A DNA stretch of 38,281 bases from an uncultured Acidobacteriota bacterium (GCA_903851035.1 CAINND010000052.1:1-38281); one strand, 5' to 3'; shown: positions 16,673 through 26,958, numbered from the stretch's first letter. Numbers and translations: made by a program. The notes: generated by a model from the sequence alone, not told the origin.

Positions 16673-17389
16673 TTGGGTTCTCCATACGGCTTGGAACTGG
16701 TTGACAACTGTGTTTACTGTAAGCTGCGCACTGACAGCTTCTTCTGCGGACTGCCGAAGGAATCGCTGGATGCCTTTGAGAAGCTGAAGTTCACGGCCGC
16801 CTACCCTGCCGGCGCCGTGCTCTTCGTGGAAGGCCAGGCGCCCCGCGGCATCTATATGCTGTGTAAGGGCCGGGTGAAGCTCTCCACCACCTCCGCCGAC
16901 GGCAAAACTCTCATCCTCAAAATTGTGCAGCCTGGAGAAGTTCTCGGTCTCCACGCCACGGTCAGCAACACTCCCTATGAAATTACGGCCGAGACCGGCC
17001 AGCCCTGCCAGCTCAACTTCATCAAGCGCGAGGATTTTCTCCGCTTTCTGCAAAGTCATGGCGACGCCTGCCTGAAGGCGGCACAGCACCTGAGCCGCGA
17101 CTGCCAGTCGGCCTACCAGCAAATTCGCTCGCTGGGCCTGTCACACTCCGCCCCGGAGCGCCTGGCCCGCCTGCTGCTGGAGTGGTCACATGGCGAAGGC
17201 GCCGATGAAGGTGGCACGCGCATCAAGGTTGCCCTCACCCACGAGGAGATCGCGCAGATTATCGGTACCTCGCGCGAGACTGTCACACGTACCCTGGCCG
17301 ACTTCCGCAAGAAGCAGATTGCGGTGCTGAAAGGCTCCACGCTGATGATCCGCAACAAGCCGGCGCTGGAGCGGCTGGTAGGTGCCTAA
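16673..17389 (+). CDS. Crp/Fnr-family transcriptional regulator
   Basis: The 238-residue regulator has an N-terminal cysteine cluster (Cys13, Cys16, Cys25 in NCVYCKLRTDSFFC). A cyclic-nucleotide-binding-type beta domain follows (GAVLFVEGQAPRGIYMLCKG, VKLSTTSADGK, QPGEVLGL), then a dimer helix and a C-terminal HTH (THEEIAQIIGTSRETVTRTL). The recognition helix RETVTR has the Arg-Glu...Arg pattern of CRP, which reads TGTGA, in agreement with the nearby sites. The cysteines could hold an Fe-S cluster as in FNR, though the spacing differs. The TTG at 16673 is preferred because GGAGG (16663-16667) lies 5 bp before it; TTG 16619 and GTG 16670 are alternatives. Confidence 0.88.
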   Translation: MGSPYGLELVDNCVYCKLRTDSFFCGLPKESLDAFEKLKFTAAYPAGAVLFVEGQAPRGIYMLCKGRVKLSTTSADGKTLILKIVQPGEVLGLHATVSNTPYEITAETGQPCQLNFIKREDFLRFLQSHGDACLKAAQHLSRDCQSAYQQIRSLGLSHSAPERLARLLLEWSHGEGADEGGTRIKVALTHEEIAQIIGTSRETVTRTLADFRKKQIAVLKGSTLMIRNKPALERLVGA

Positions 17390-17420
17390 CGGTTTCGCCA
17401 TATGGCACAAAGGTGTAAAG

Positions 17421-17455
17421 AAGCTCATCGGAAACGGTGAGCTTTTCCCTTTTTT
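17421..17455 (+). terminator. Terminator after the Crp/Fnr gene
   Basis: AGCTCATCG, GAAA loop, CGGTGAGCT (9 bp with one G-U pair), then TTTTCCCTTTTTT, about 30 bp past the stop. Confidence 0.85.
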
Positions 17456-18056
17456 GAAAACTTTACAAAAATAAGTTGTGGCGAATCACCGCAGTCATCA
17501 CAGTGACCACCTGCATACTTCTTCAACACTGTCGCACCTTTTCGCACTTGCCTGTTGCGCTTTGCCTCTAAATTCACCGCCTGTCGGCTCATGGGACACG
17601 TTGTTTTGTGACCCCGGTCACCGCCACGCCGGAATAAGAGGAACATTGTGACTGCGCATCGTAAGTGTGCGAGATCACCGCGATGTGGATTACGTCGGCC
17701 TGCCGAAAGGGACTTTTGGACGGGCAAGACGAGACCAGGGCCACAGGCACTGGCACAGAGATTTCGGATGGCTGAAGCTGAGCCCTCCGTTGACGCGTCA
17801 GGCAGTCATTAGGAAGAGCAACGCACCGGGAGCGATCCTGGTGGCAAGTTGAGTGCGATGTGGGAACTCCGGCACAAGGCAACGGCTGGGGCCAATTGCA
17901 CGCTCGTCCACTGCGGCGCGAACCGCAGGCCTGCGTGATGTAACGCGAACAAGATGCGTTACGGCCCTGCTCCAAACCAACCTGCCGTGCTCCCACGCTC
18001 GAGGAATCGAATCCGGCTGCCATGCAAATGCCAGCCGTTAGCGGTGTGGAGACTCT
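17456..18056. other. Intergenic region upstream of the ferredoxin gene
   Basis: About 600 bp without a credible gene. It holds Crp/Fnr site 2 (17607-17622) and a poor sigma-54-like sequence (17751-17766) that lacks the key GC of the -12 element. A GGAG site 5 bp before ATG 18057 sets the next start. Confidence 0.5.
17607..17622. promoter_or_regulatory. Crp/Fnr-type binding site 2
   Basis: TGTGACCCCGGTCACC, identical to 16386-16401 including the variable N6 core, about 435 bp before the HybA-like gene and beyond the terminator of the regulator gene. It suggests the redox operon is in the same regulon. Confidence 0.6.
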
Positions 18057-18827
18057 ATGAGCAAGGCAATCCTATACGATGCGACCATGTGCATCGGCTG
18101 TAAACAGTGCGAAGGCGCTTGTGCACAGCAAAACAAGCTCCCCTATGACGACAAGGTGGCGGGCGAAGCGATTCAGTCTGAGCACAAATACACGGTCGTC
18201 CTGACTCAAAACGATAAATACATGCGCCGGCTGTGCCAGCACTGCAATGAGCCGGCCTGCGCCTCGGTCTGTCCGGTGGGCGCCTTCCATAAGACGAAGG
18301 AAGGCCCCGTGGTGTACGACGTCTGGAAGTGCATCGGCTGCCGCTACTGCATGATGGCCTGCGCCTTCTCTCAACCCAAGTACGAATGGGGCAAGCTGAA
18401 CCCGCGCGTCACCAAGTGCATTATGTGTCCGGATCGCGTGCAGGCAGGCAAGCCCACGGCTTGTGCGGAAGCCTGTCCGACGGGCGCAACCAAGTTCGGC
18501 GAGCGTGATGACCTGATCGCCGAAGCCAAGGACCGCCTGAAGCAGAATCCCACAACCTACGTCAACAAGATCTATGGCCTGAATGAAGTGGGCGGAACCA
18601 GCGTCTTCCTGCTTTCTTCCGTGCCGTTTGAGCAGTACGGACTGCCCAAGCTGGAAAAGCTCGGCGATACGCCGCTGCCGGAGTACACCGGCCGCGTCAT
18701 GGAAATGATGCCGGACTTTATTCCCCTGTGGGCCCTGGTGCTCGGTGGCGTGTATTGGGTTAGCAATCGCCGCGCGGAAGTGGCTGAAGTCGAAGCCGAA
18801 GAGCGCGCTCTGCGAGGTGGCAAATGA
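18057..18827 (+). CDS. HybA/NrfC-like ferredoxin subunit with four [4Fe-4S] clusters
   Basis: An electron-transfer subunit with 16 cluster cysteines in four sets: CIGCKQCEGAC (12-22), CQHCNEPACASVCP, CIGCRYCMMAC and CIMC followed by ACAEACP. A C-terminal hydrophobic helix (FIPLWALVLGGVYWV) would anchor it to the membrane, as in HybA or FdnH. There is no Tat signal peptide. Related subunits either carry one (HybA) or ride with a signal-bearing partner (FdnH, DmsB), and no catalytic partner is encoded nearby. The 256-residue protein overlaps the next gene by an ATGA junction, so the two products very likely form one complex that moves electrons to or from the quinone pool. Confidence 0.9.
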   Translation: MSKAILYDATMCIGCKQCEGACAQQNKLPYDDKVAGEAIQSEHKYTVVLTQNDKYMRRLCQHCNEPACASVCPVGAFHKTKEGPVVYDVWKCIGCRYCMMACAFSQPKYEWGKLNPRVTKCIMCPDRVQAGKPTACAEACPTGATKFGERDDLIAEAKDRLKQNPTTYVNKIYGLNEVGGTSVFLLSSVPFEQYGLPKLEKLGDTPLPEYTGRVMEMMPDFIPLWALVLGGVYWVSNRRAEVAEVEAEERALRGGK

Positions 18828-19999
18828 CGATCATGGGCGTGAAAGTTACCTTCTGGAGAGTCGTGTTCGTCGTGATCATGGTTCTCGGCATCTATTCCAC
18901 TTACGTCCGCTACCTGCAGGGACTGGGTGCGGTTTCCAACATGACCGACCAGTTCCCCTGGGGATTGTGGATCGGTTTTGACTGCCTGTGCGGCATCATG
19001 CTGGCCGCCGGCGGCTTCATGGTCACCGGCGCGGTGTACATCTTCCATGTGGAGCGCCTGCACTGCATCGTGCGCTCGACGGTGCTGACGGCCTTCCTCG
19101 GTTATGTACTGTTCATCGTCGGCCTGCTTTACGATCTGGGCCGCCCCTGGTTCATCTGGCACCAGATGATTTACATGAACTTCCACTCCGTGATGTTCGA
19201 AGTCGGCATGTGCGTGATGACCTACACCACGGTCCTGTTCTTTGAGTTCCTGCCCAACGTGCTGGAGCGCTTCAATCTGCAGGCTCCCATTCGTTGGGTC
19301 AAAAAGGTTTACCCGGTTCTGATCATCCTGGGCATCCTGCTCAGCACGCTGCACCAGAGCTCGCTGGGTTCGCTCTTCCTGATCTTCCCGGAAAAGATGC
19401 ATCCCTTCTGGTCCACGCCGGCGCTGCCGTTCTTCTTCTTTCTTTCGGCAATGGCCTGCGGACTGGCGATGACCATCTTTGAATCCACGCTCAGCTCGCG
19501 CGCCTTCGGCCTCGGCCTGGAGCGCTCGGTGCTGACCGAACTGGGCGGAGCGCTGTACATCGTCCTGCTGGTGATCGCGCTGCTTCGCTTCCAGGACTTC
19601 TGGCATCGCAAAATCTTCATGACCATCTTCCAGCCCTCGTATGAAGCTTATTTCCTGTGGGCGGAGCTGATTATGTGCTTTGTGATTCCGATCATCATGT
19701 TGAGCTTTAAGGCGGTACGCAAATCGCCGACACTGCTCTACATCGCCAGCTTGAGCACCATCCTGGGCTTTGTCACCAACCGTCTGAACGTGGCCATGAC
19801 CAGCATGGAAACCTGGGTAGGACATCACTACCTGCCGAAATGGACGGAAGTCTCCATCACGCTGATGATCTGCGCGATGGGCTTCTTCTGCTTCTCGATC
19901 GCGGTCAACTTCCTGCCCATCTTCGAGAACGAGCACGATGAAAAACACGCGCCTGCCCCGCTGATTCCAATTTCCGAGCAGGCGACGCTGGTGCACTAG
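18824..19999 (+). CDS. HybB/NrfD-type quinone-interacting membrane subunit
   Basis: A 391-residue integral membrane protein with about ten hydrophobic helices, the length of HybB rather than the shorter eight-helix NrfD type. Family segments include QFPWGLWIGFDCLCGIMLAAGG (in two parts), GAVYIFHVER, LGRPWFIWH, FHSVMFEVGMCVMTYT and STLHQSSLGSLFLI. These proteins exchange electrons with menaquinone for a periplasmic or cytoplasmic redox enzyme. The start ATG overlaps the stop of the ferredoxin gene. No hydrogenase large or small subunit follows, which is unusual. Confidence 0.9.
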   Translation: MTIMGVKVTFWRVVFVVIMVLGIYSTYVRYLQGLGAVSNMTDQFPWGLWIGFDCLCGIMLAAGGFMVTGAVYIFHVERLHCIVRSTVLTAFLGYVLFIVGLLYDLGRPWFIWHQMIYMNFHSVMFEVGMCVMTYTTVLFFEFLPNVLERFNLQAPIRWVKKVYPVLIILGILLSTLHQSSLGSLFLIFPEKMHPFWSTPALPFFFFLSAMACGLAMTIFESTLSSRAFGLGLERSVLTELGGALYIVLLVIALLRFQDFWHRKIFMTIFQPSYEAYFLWAELIMCFVIPIIMLSFKAVRKSPTLLYIASLSTILGFVTNRLNVAMTSMETWVGHHYLPKWTEVSITLMICAMGFFCFSIAVNFLPIFENEHDEKHAPAPLIPISEQATLVH

Positions 20000-20005
20000 A
20001 CCCTT

Positions 20006-20046
20006 GTGTTGAGGAGGCCACCGCAACCACGGGGCCTCCTCAACAC
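20006..20046. other. Strong hairpin between HybB-like gene and kinase gene
   Basis: GTGTTGAGGAGGCC (20006-20019), a 13-nt loop and GGCCTCCTCAACAC (20033-20046) form a perfect 14-bp stem. No T-run follows; instead GGAG (20047-20050), the ribosome site of the kinase, begins at the base of the stem. It may protect the upstream message or limit transcription and translation of the regulatory genes. Confidence 0.7.
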
Positions 20047-20056
20047 GGAGCCCGAC

Positions 20057-21694
20057 ATGCTGGAGCAACTGCAAACCCGGGTCAAGCACGTTAGCACCAA
20101 ACTGCTGTTGCTGCTGCTGGTCTGCCTTGCAGTCGGCTCCGCCCTGCTCGGTTACATCAACATTAGCCTGCATCGCCACGACCTGGAACAGGTGGAACTG
20201 CGTCAGGGCATCGGCATCAGCGACTTCATCCACGACACGACCCAGCACGCCATGATGAACAACGACCGCCGTGACATCACGGAGGCCATGCAAGCCATCG
20301 GTATGCATGAGGGTGTGGAGCGGGTCCGGATTATCAATCACGATGGGCGCGTCGCCTTCAGCAGCGATCCGGCCGACGTAGGCACGCTGCAGTTGCGCAC
20401 GGCAACACCCTGCGCCGACTGCCACTCGGCTGCCGGCGGCCCGACGCTGCAAAAGCGCTTCCGCATTTTTAACTCAAACAAAGATGGGCGCCATCGTGTG
20501 CTCGGCGTCATCACACCGATTGAAAACCGTCCGGAGTGCTCGAATGCGGCCTGCCACGCGCACCCGGCAAGCCAGCGGCTGCTGGGAGTGCTGGATACCG
20601 ATCTGAGCCTGCGCCAGGAAGACGCCAGCCTGGCCAGCAGCAACCTGCTGATTGTCAGCTTCCTGCTGGGTGGCGGGGCGTTGATTGGCGTGCTGGTGTG
20701 GCTGGCTATCAGGATTGTGCTGCACACGCCTCTCTCCCGTCTGCGGGCCGGCACAGAGCATTTGGCCGATGGCGAACTGGGCTATCAGATTCCGGTGGAC
20801 TCAGCCGACGAACTTGGCGACCTGGCCCGCGCCTTCAACAGCATGAGCCAGCAGTTGCAGTCCGCGCAGCGCGAGATTACCAGCTGGACGCATACCCTTG
20901 AGCATCGCGTGGAGCAGAAGACCAGCGAGTTGCAAAACACCCAGCAGCAGATGCTGCGCGTGGAGCGCATGATCGCCATCGGCAAGATGAGCGCCGTTGT
21001 GGCTCACGAGATCAACAACCCCCTGGCCGGCATCCTGACTTACAGCAAGCTGATTAAAAAGTGGATTCTGCGCGGCATCAGCAGCGAAGAGCAGAAACAA
21101 GAGGCCGTGGAGAGCCTGGACCTGATTGCCAGTGAGAGCAAGCGCTGCGGTGAGCTGTTGCAGAACCTTCTGCAGTTTTCGCGCAGCTCGCCCATCAACC
21201 TCAGCCTCTCCGATCTGAACGTCATTGTCACGCGCACCATCCGGCTGGCCGAACATAAGGCGGAGATTGCGGGTGTGCTGCTGCAGGTTGACCTGGACAG
21301 GAACCTACCACCGATCAACTGCGACGCCGCGCAGATTGAGCAAGTGGCACTGGCCATGATCATCAACGCCATTGACGCAATGCCGCACGGCGGAAACCTC
21401 TGGGTCAGCACCCGTCAGCTTCCCGGCGAGCAGGTGGAGTTGCAGGTGCGCGACGACGGCATCGGCATTCCGCCGGAGATACTGCCGCACATCTTCGACC
21501 CCTTCACCACGACGAAAGAGGTCGGCAAGGGCGTTGGACTGGGACTGGCCGTCTCCAAGGGAATTGTAGAGATGCATGGCGGGCACATCGAGGTAACAAG
21601 CGTGCTTGGCGTTGGTACGACATTTTTAATTTATTTGCCGTTACGCGCGGTACTGCCAGCAGCACAGCCGGCAGCAGCGATGCATGAAAGTTAA
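20057..21694 (+). CDS. Sensor histidine kinase with diheme c-type periplasmic domain
   Basis: The 545-residue kinase has membrane helices at about 14-34 and 196-222. The periplasmic domain between them holds two heme c motifs, CADCH (119-123) and C161-x4-C166-H167 (CSNAACH). After helix 2 come a HAMP linker (to about 275), a coiled coil, the H-box AHEINNPLAG with phospho-accepting His317, and an ATPase domain (NAIDAMPHGG, DDGIGIP, FTTTKEVGKGVGLGL). It probably senses redox state, oxygen or a small ligand through heme. The start is ATG 20057, with GGAG 6 bp upstream. The next gene is its likely response regulator. Confidence 0.9.
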   Translation: MLEQLQTRVKHVSTKLLLLLLVCLAVGSALLGYINISLHRHDLEQVELRQGIGISDFIHDTTQHAMMNNDRRDITEAMQAIGMHEGVERVRIINHDGRVAFSSDPADVGTLQLRTATPCADCHSAAGGPTLQKRFRIFNSNKDGRHRVLGVITPIENRPECSNAACHAHPASQRLLGVLDTDLSLRQEDASLASSNLLIVSFLLGGGALIGVLVWLAIRIVLHTPLSRLRAGTEHLADGELGYQIPVDSADELGDLARAFNSMSQQLQSAQREITSWTHTLEHRVEQKTSELQNTQQQMLRVERMIAIGKMSAVVAHEINNPLAGILTYSKLIKKWILRGISSEEQKQEAVESLDLIASESKRCGELLQNLLQFSRSSPINLSLSDLNVIVTRTIRLAEHKAEIAGVLLQVDLDRNLPPINCDAAQIEQVALAMIINAIDAMPHGGNLWVSTRQLPGEQVELQVRDDGIGIPPEILPHIFDPFTTTKEVGKGVGLGLAVSKGIVEMHGGHIEVTSVLGVGTTFLIYLPLRAVLPAAQPAAAMHES

Positions 21695-21724
21695 GCGCGC
21701 CCAGCGGCGCGCGGGAGCCAGAAC

Positions 21725-23097
<1,373 letters not shown>

Positions 23098-23101
<4 letters not shown>

Positions 23102-23634
23102 AAGTTCTGCAACTACTACCCATCGGGGGACCGCACGGCCCATTGCTGGAGTGGCTCCGCTCGGAGCTGGAAGAGGCCTTCCGCATCCGCTGCGAGATCA
23201 TCAGTCCCCCGCTGCGCCCGGATTTTGCCTTCCACGCCGAGCGCGGACAGTATCACTCCAGTGAGATTCTGGGGCGCATGCAGCAGTACGCCAACTGGCG
23301 CACATGGCGCGTGCTGGGCGTCACGCCCGTCGATCTCTACATCCCCATTTTGACTTTTGTTTTTGGCGAAGCGCAGATGGGCGGCAAGTGCTCGGTGGTC
23401 AGCTATGCCCGTTTGAAGCAGGAGTTCTACGGCCTTCCGGCGGACGAAGACATACTCGCCCGCCGCCTGCTCATTGAGAGCATCCACGAACTGGGCCACA
23501 CCCTGCAACTGCACCACTGCGACGACTACCGCTGCGTCATGAGCAGCTCGCACGCCGTGGAATGGATTGACCTGAAGGAGCAGACCTTCTGCCAGGATTG
23601 CGCCGCCCGCGCGCAAGCCCTCGCCAAGCGTTAA
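23098..23634 (+). CDS. amzA: Archaemetzincin-type metalloprotease
   Basis: The 178-residue protein carries the archaemetzincin zinc site: His130, Glu131, His134 and His140 in HELGHTLQLHHC, then Cys141, Cys146, Met148 and the CQDC pair (165-168), which bind a second zinc. The family normally has Gly at the position of Gln137, so this site is atypical; the catalytic Glu and the His ligands are intact. The peptide substrate is unknown. There is no signal peptide. The ATGA overlap with the response regulator gene puts it in the two-component operon. Confidence 0.88.
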
Positions 23635-24054
23635 TCAGGCCGCGCGCGCCGCCCGGCGGAGCATCCAGTCGGCCAACAGATACAGAGCTCCCGGCGCGGC
23701 AAAAAGAATAAAGTAAGGCCCGCGCGGAAAACTACCCACCGCATACAGATTCCACAGATAAAAAGCCACCAGGCTGCCCAAGGTAATCCATCCGCCCAGG
23801 CGTGCGTGGAACCAGCAAAAAATCAAGCCAATGCCGACGCCAATGGGCCAAAGCGCCAGCCCCAGCCATTCCCGCGCCGAAGGACCGCGCCCGCCGGCCG
23901 TAAGCTCGCCCACCAGCAGAAAGACGATCAGCAGCAGGTTGACGGCTCCCCAGGCGCTGGCCAGCCGCCGCACGCCAATTGCAGATTCGTGCAGGCGACT
24001 CCGCCGCGCTGTTTTAGGGCTATCGGCTGATACGATGACGGGTTCTTCGCTCAT
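23635..24054 (-). CDS. Hypothetical membrane protein with about four helices
   Basis: The 139-residue protein has a polar N-terminal tail (about 30 residues) and four hydrophobic segments: WGAVNLLLIVFLLVGEL, LGLALWPIGVGIGLIFCWF, GGWITLGSLVAFYLW and GPYFILFAAPGALYLLADW. Short predicted membrane proteins of this shape (DUF4386/DUF7670-like) have no known function. It is convergent with amzA; the two stop codons abut. The start ATG 24054 has a GGAGG site. Confidence 0.75.
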   Translation of the reverse strand: MSEEPVIVSADSPKTARRSRLHESAIGVRRLASAWGAVNLLLIVFLLVGELTAGGRGPSAREWLGLALWPIGVGIGLIFCWFHARLGGWITLGSLVAFYLWNLYAVGSFPRGPYFILFAAPGALYLLADWMLRRAARAA

Positions 24055-24108
24055 GGCCGGCCTCCGCTAGGATTGTAACTCCGCTGTGCGCAATGCTCGT
24101 TGCACGTC

Positions 24109-24137
24109 TTTAGTGATAGTACAGGCGATAGTACAAT
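24109..24137 (+). promoter_or_regulatory. Candidate anmK promoter with direct repeats
   Basis: TTTAGT (24109-24114), a 17-bp spacer and TACAAT (24132-24137) make a moderate promoter. GATAGTACA occurs twice, at 24115-24123 and 24127-24135, overlapping the spacer and -10, so a regulator could block it there. Confidence 0.4.
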
Positions 24138-24170
24138 GCCAACATTCGCACGCGTGCGCAGGAGCCAGCA

Positions 24171-25310
24171 TTGATCGTTGCAGGAGTGATGAGCGGAACC
24201 TCGGCCGATGGCGTGGACGTGGCGCTGGTGCGCCTTACAGGCCGCGGCCTGCGCACAAAATTTGAGATCGTCGCCCATCGCGGCTTCCGCTATCCGGTGG
24301 CTGTCCGCAAGGCCGTGCTGGCGGCCATGAACGCCCAGTCCATCAGCGTGGCGGAGCTGGCGCGCCTCAACTTTCTGCTCGCCGAACTGTACGCCGATTG
24401 CGTTCGCAAAACCGAGCGCGCTGCCGGAGTCCGCGCGGAGCTTGTCGGCTGCCACGGACAGACCATCTATCACCAGGGCCGCCCGGCAAAATATCTTGCA
24501 CGCAATATTGCCTGCACCTGGCAACTTGGCGACGGCTCGGTGCTGGCCGCCCGGCTCGGCGTGCCGGTGGTCGCGGACTTTCGTCCCGCAGACATCGCCG
24601 CCCATGGCCAGGGCGCGCCGCTGGTTCCCTTCCTCGATCTGCTGGCTTTCCGCCACCCACGCCGCGGCCGCATCGTGCTCAACATAGGAGGCATCGCCAA
24701 CCTCACGGCCATTCCCGCCGCCGCCAGCGCAAAAGACGTTCGCGCCTTCGACACCGGCCCCGGCAACATGGTGATGGACGCCCTCTGCGAAAAGCTCTTC
24801 AATTTACCTTACGATCGCGGCGGCCAACTGGCTTCCAAAGGCGTGGTGCTTGAGAAGGTGCTCACCACGCAACTGCGCCATCCCTTCTTCCGCCGCCGTG
24901 GAGCACGCAGCGCCGGGCGCGAGGAGTTTGGCCGCGAATTCGCCGAAATGTTTTTGTCTGCCTGCGGCACAGCCAGCGCAAATGATGTTCTCGCCACGGC
25001 CACGGCCCTCACCGCGCACTCCATCGCACGGGCCGTGCGCGGACTTTTTGGCGAAAATCAGTATCACGATCTCTTCATCAGTGGCGGCGGCACACGCAAT
25101 CGCACCCTGATGACCATACTTTCACGTGAGCTTGCTGCGCTCGGCCTCAGCATCGAGCACACCGACGCCGCCGGCATCCCCTCGCAGGCCAAGGAGGCGC
25201 TGGCCTTCGCCGTGCTCGCATACCAGACCTGGCGCGGCGAGCCCTCTAATGTTCCCGCTGCTACCGGCGCGCAACACTCGGCCATCCTCGGCAAGGTGAG
25301 TCGTGTATAG
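24171..25310 (+). CDS. anmK: Anhydro-N-acetylmuramic acid kinase
   Basis: AnmK phosphorylates and hydrolyses 1,6-anhydro-MurNAc, a product of cell-wall turnover, to MurNAc-6-phosphate. The 379-residue protein shows VMSGTSADGVDVAL at the start, GCHGQTIYH, TWQLGDGSVLAA, VVADFRPADIAAHGQGAPLVPFLD (in parts), LNIGGIANLT, DTGPGNMVMD and SGGGTRN. The start is TTG 24171 with GGAG 6 bp upstream. It overlaps the next gene by 8 bp. Confidence 0.94.
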   Translation: MIVAGVMSGTSADGVDVALVRLTGRGLRTKFEIVAHRGFRYPVAVRKAVLAAMNAQSISVAELARLNFLLAELYADCVRKTERAAGVRAELVGCHGQTIYHQGRPAKYLARNIACTWQLGDGSVLAARLGVPVVADFRPADIAAHGQGAPLVPFLDLLAFRHPRRGRIVLNIGGIANLTAIPAAASAKDVRAFDTGPGNMVMDALCEKLFNLPYDRGGQLASKGVVLEKVLTTQLRHPFFRRRGARSAGREEFGREFAEMFLSACGTASANDVLATATALTAHSIARAVRGLFGENQYHDLFISGGGTRNRTLMTILSRELAALGLSIEHTDAAGIPSQAKEALAFAVLAYQTWRGEPSNVPAATGAQHSAILGKVSRV

Positions 25311-26841
25311 GCGTAACGCGCTCTATTCGTGGCTGCTTGCCGCGCTCTTCTGCCTCACGCTAACCGGCTGCACGCACTCGCGTCCGGAGCCGGGCACGGT
25401 GGTCATGCTCATCGAGAGTTCGCCGCTCAACCTCGATCCCCGCATCGGCACCGACGCACAATCCGAGCGCATTGGCGAATTGATCTTCGAAGGCCTTGTC
25501 CGCCGCCAGGATGACTTCACGCTGGCTCCGCGCCTGGCCGAAAGCTGGCAGATTCCCGATCCCCTGACCTACGTCTTTCATCTGCGCCGCGATGTGCGCT
25601 TCCACGATGGCCACCCGCTGACCTCCGCCGATGTGAAGTGGACGCTTGACTCGCTGCTGGCGGGCAAAGTGCGTTCAGCCAAAACGAGCGCCTATCGTTA
25701 CGTTGATTCCGTGGAGGCTCCCGATGCGCAGACCGTCATACTGCGTCTCAAAGAGCCCTATGCCGCGCTATTGTGGAATCTATCCGACGGAGCCTTCGGC
25801 GTCGTTGAGCATGGCACCACTGGCGAGCCGGGACACAAGCCAATCGGCACCGGTCCCTTCCGCTACCAGAGTGAGCAGCCCGACCGCGAGGTTGTGCTCG
25901 AGCGCAACGATGACTACTGGGGCGAACGCGCGCAGATCGCGCAGGTGCACTTCAAGGTGGTTCCGGATGCCACCACACGCGCGCTCGAATTGCGCAAGGG
26001 TTCGGCCGACGTGGAGATCAATGCCCTGCCCGCCGACATGCTGCCCGTGCTGGAGCGCCAGCCCAACCTCGCGCTGGAGCGCTCCCCCGGCACGGCCTAT
26101 CAGTACCTGGCGATGAATCTTCGCGATCCCATCCTGCGCGACGTGCGCGTGCGCCAGGCCCTGGCCCTGGCCATCAATCGTGCACCCATCATCGAATCCC
26201 TGTGGCACGGCATGGCTCGTCCGGCCAACAGCGTGCTGCCTCCGCAGCACTGGGCGTACTTCGCAGGGGCACAAAACTACGACTATGATCCCACGGCTTC
26301 GCAACGCCTGCTCGATCAGGCGGGATATCCTGCCGGGGCCGATGGCGTGCGCTTCCACCTGGCGATGAAGACCAGCACGGATGAGACGACGCGGCTCTTC
26401 TCCGCCGTCTTGCAGCAGCAGTTGCGGGCGGTCGGCATCAGTCTGGACATCCGCAGCTACGAGTTCGCCACCTTCTACTCCGACGTGACCAAGGGCGCCT
26501 TTCAGCTCTACTCGCTGCGCTGGGTGGGCGGCAGCAATCAGGATCCTGACGTATTCGAGAATGTCTTTGACTCCGCCAGCTTCGCGCCCAAGCGTGCCAA
26601 CCGCGGCTACTACTCCAACCCTGAGGCGGATCGCCTCATCGCCCTGGGCCGCCGCACGGTGGACCTGCCCACGCGCACCGTGGCATACCACAATCTGCAA
26701 GCGTTGCTGAATCAGGACCTTCCCTACATCCACCTGTGGTGGGCGGATAACGTGGTGGTGCACACAAGGCGGCTGACCGGGCTGACCATCTCACCAGCAG
26801 GCAACTACGATTTTCTCCGCACGGCGCGGCTCGCCGAGTGA
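25303..26841 (+). CDS. Family-5 ABC transporter solute-binding lipoprotein
   Basis: The 512-residue protein has a lipoprotein signal with lipobox LTGC (Cys at about residue 22) and the SBP_bac_5 layout. Key segments are LNLDPRIGTDAQSERIGELIFEGL, split across lobe 1, PRLAESWQIPD, LRRDVRFHDGHPLTSADVKWT, PIGTGPFRY and DVRVRQALALAINR. These proteins bind oligopeptides or other di/oligomeric ligands in the periplasm. No permease or ATPase gene follows, so it would have to work with a transporter encoded elsewhere. The overlap with anmK suggests a murein-peptide ligand (inference). The start is GTG 25303 with AAGGTGA upstream. Confidence 0.9.
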   Translation: MYRRNALYSWLLAALFCLTLTGCTHSRPEPGTVVMLIESSPLNLDPRIGTDAQSERIGELIFEGLVRRQDDFTLAPRLAESWQIPDPLTYVFHLRRDVRFHDGHPLTSADVKWTLDSLLAGKVRSAKTSAYRYVDSVEAPDAQTVILRLKEPYAALLWNLSDGAFGVVEHGTTGEPGHKPIGTGPFRYQSEQPDREVVLERNDDYWGERAQIAQVHFKVVPDATTRALELRKGSADVEINALPADMLPVLERQPNLALERSPGTAYQYLAMNLRDPILRDVRVRQALALAINRAPIIESLWHGMARPANSVLPPQHWAYFAGAQNYDYDPTASQRLLDQAGYPAGADGVRFHLAMKTSTDETTRLFSAVLQQQLRAVGISLDIRSYEFATFYSDVTKGAFQLYSLRWVGGSNQDPDVFENVFDSASFAPKRANRGYYSNPEADRLIALGRRTVDLPTRTVAYHNLQALLNQDLPYIHLWWADNVVVHTRRLTGLTISPAGNYDFLRTARLAE

Positions 26842-26958
26842 GTGTCACTTCATGCCGTGTGACTTGCACACATCGCCGATGATTTATTTCTCCGCGCGAA
26901 TAACATCTGCTCCATCAAACTCGATTCGCGCTAAAATGAGCGCAGTACGGAGGGTCAT

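Noticed and set aside
17751-17766. Sigma-54-like promoter TGGCAC-N5-TTTCG before the ferredoxin gene
   Set aside because: The -12 element has TC where GC is needed; about 290 bp from the gene and no supporting activator site.
18572-20452. A 626-codon open frame on the minus strand opposite the HybA/HybB-like genes
   Set aside because: Antisense to two clear genes; low-complexity His/Gln/Arg-rich translation with no domain.
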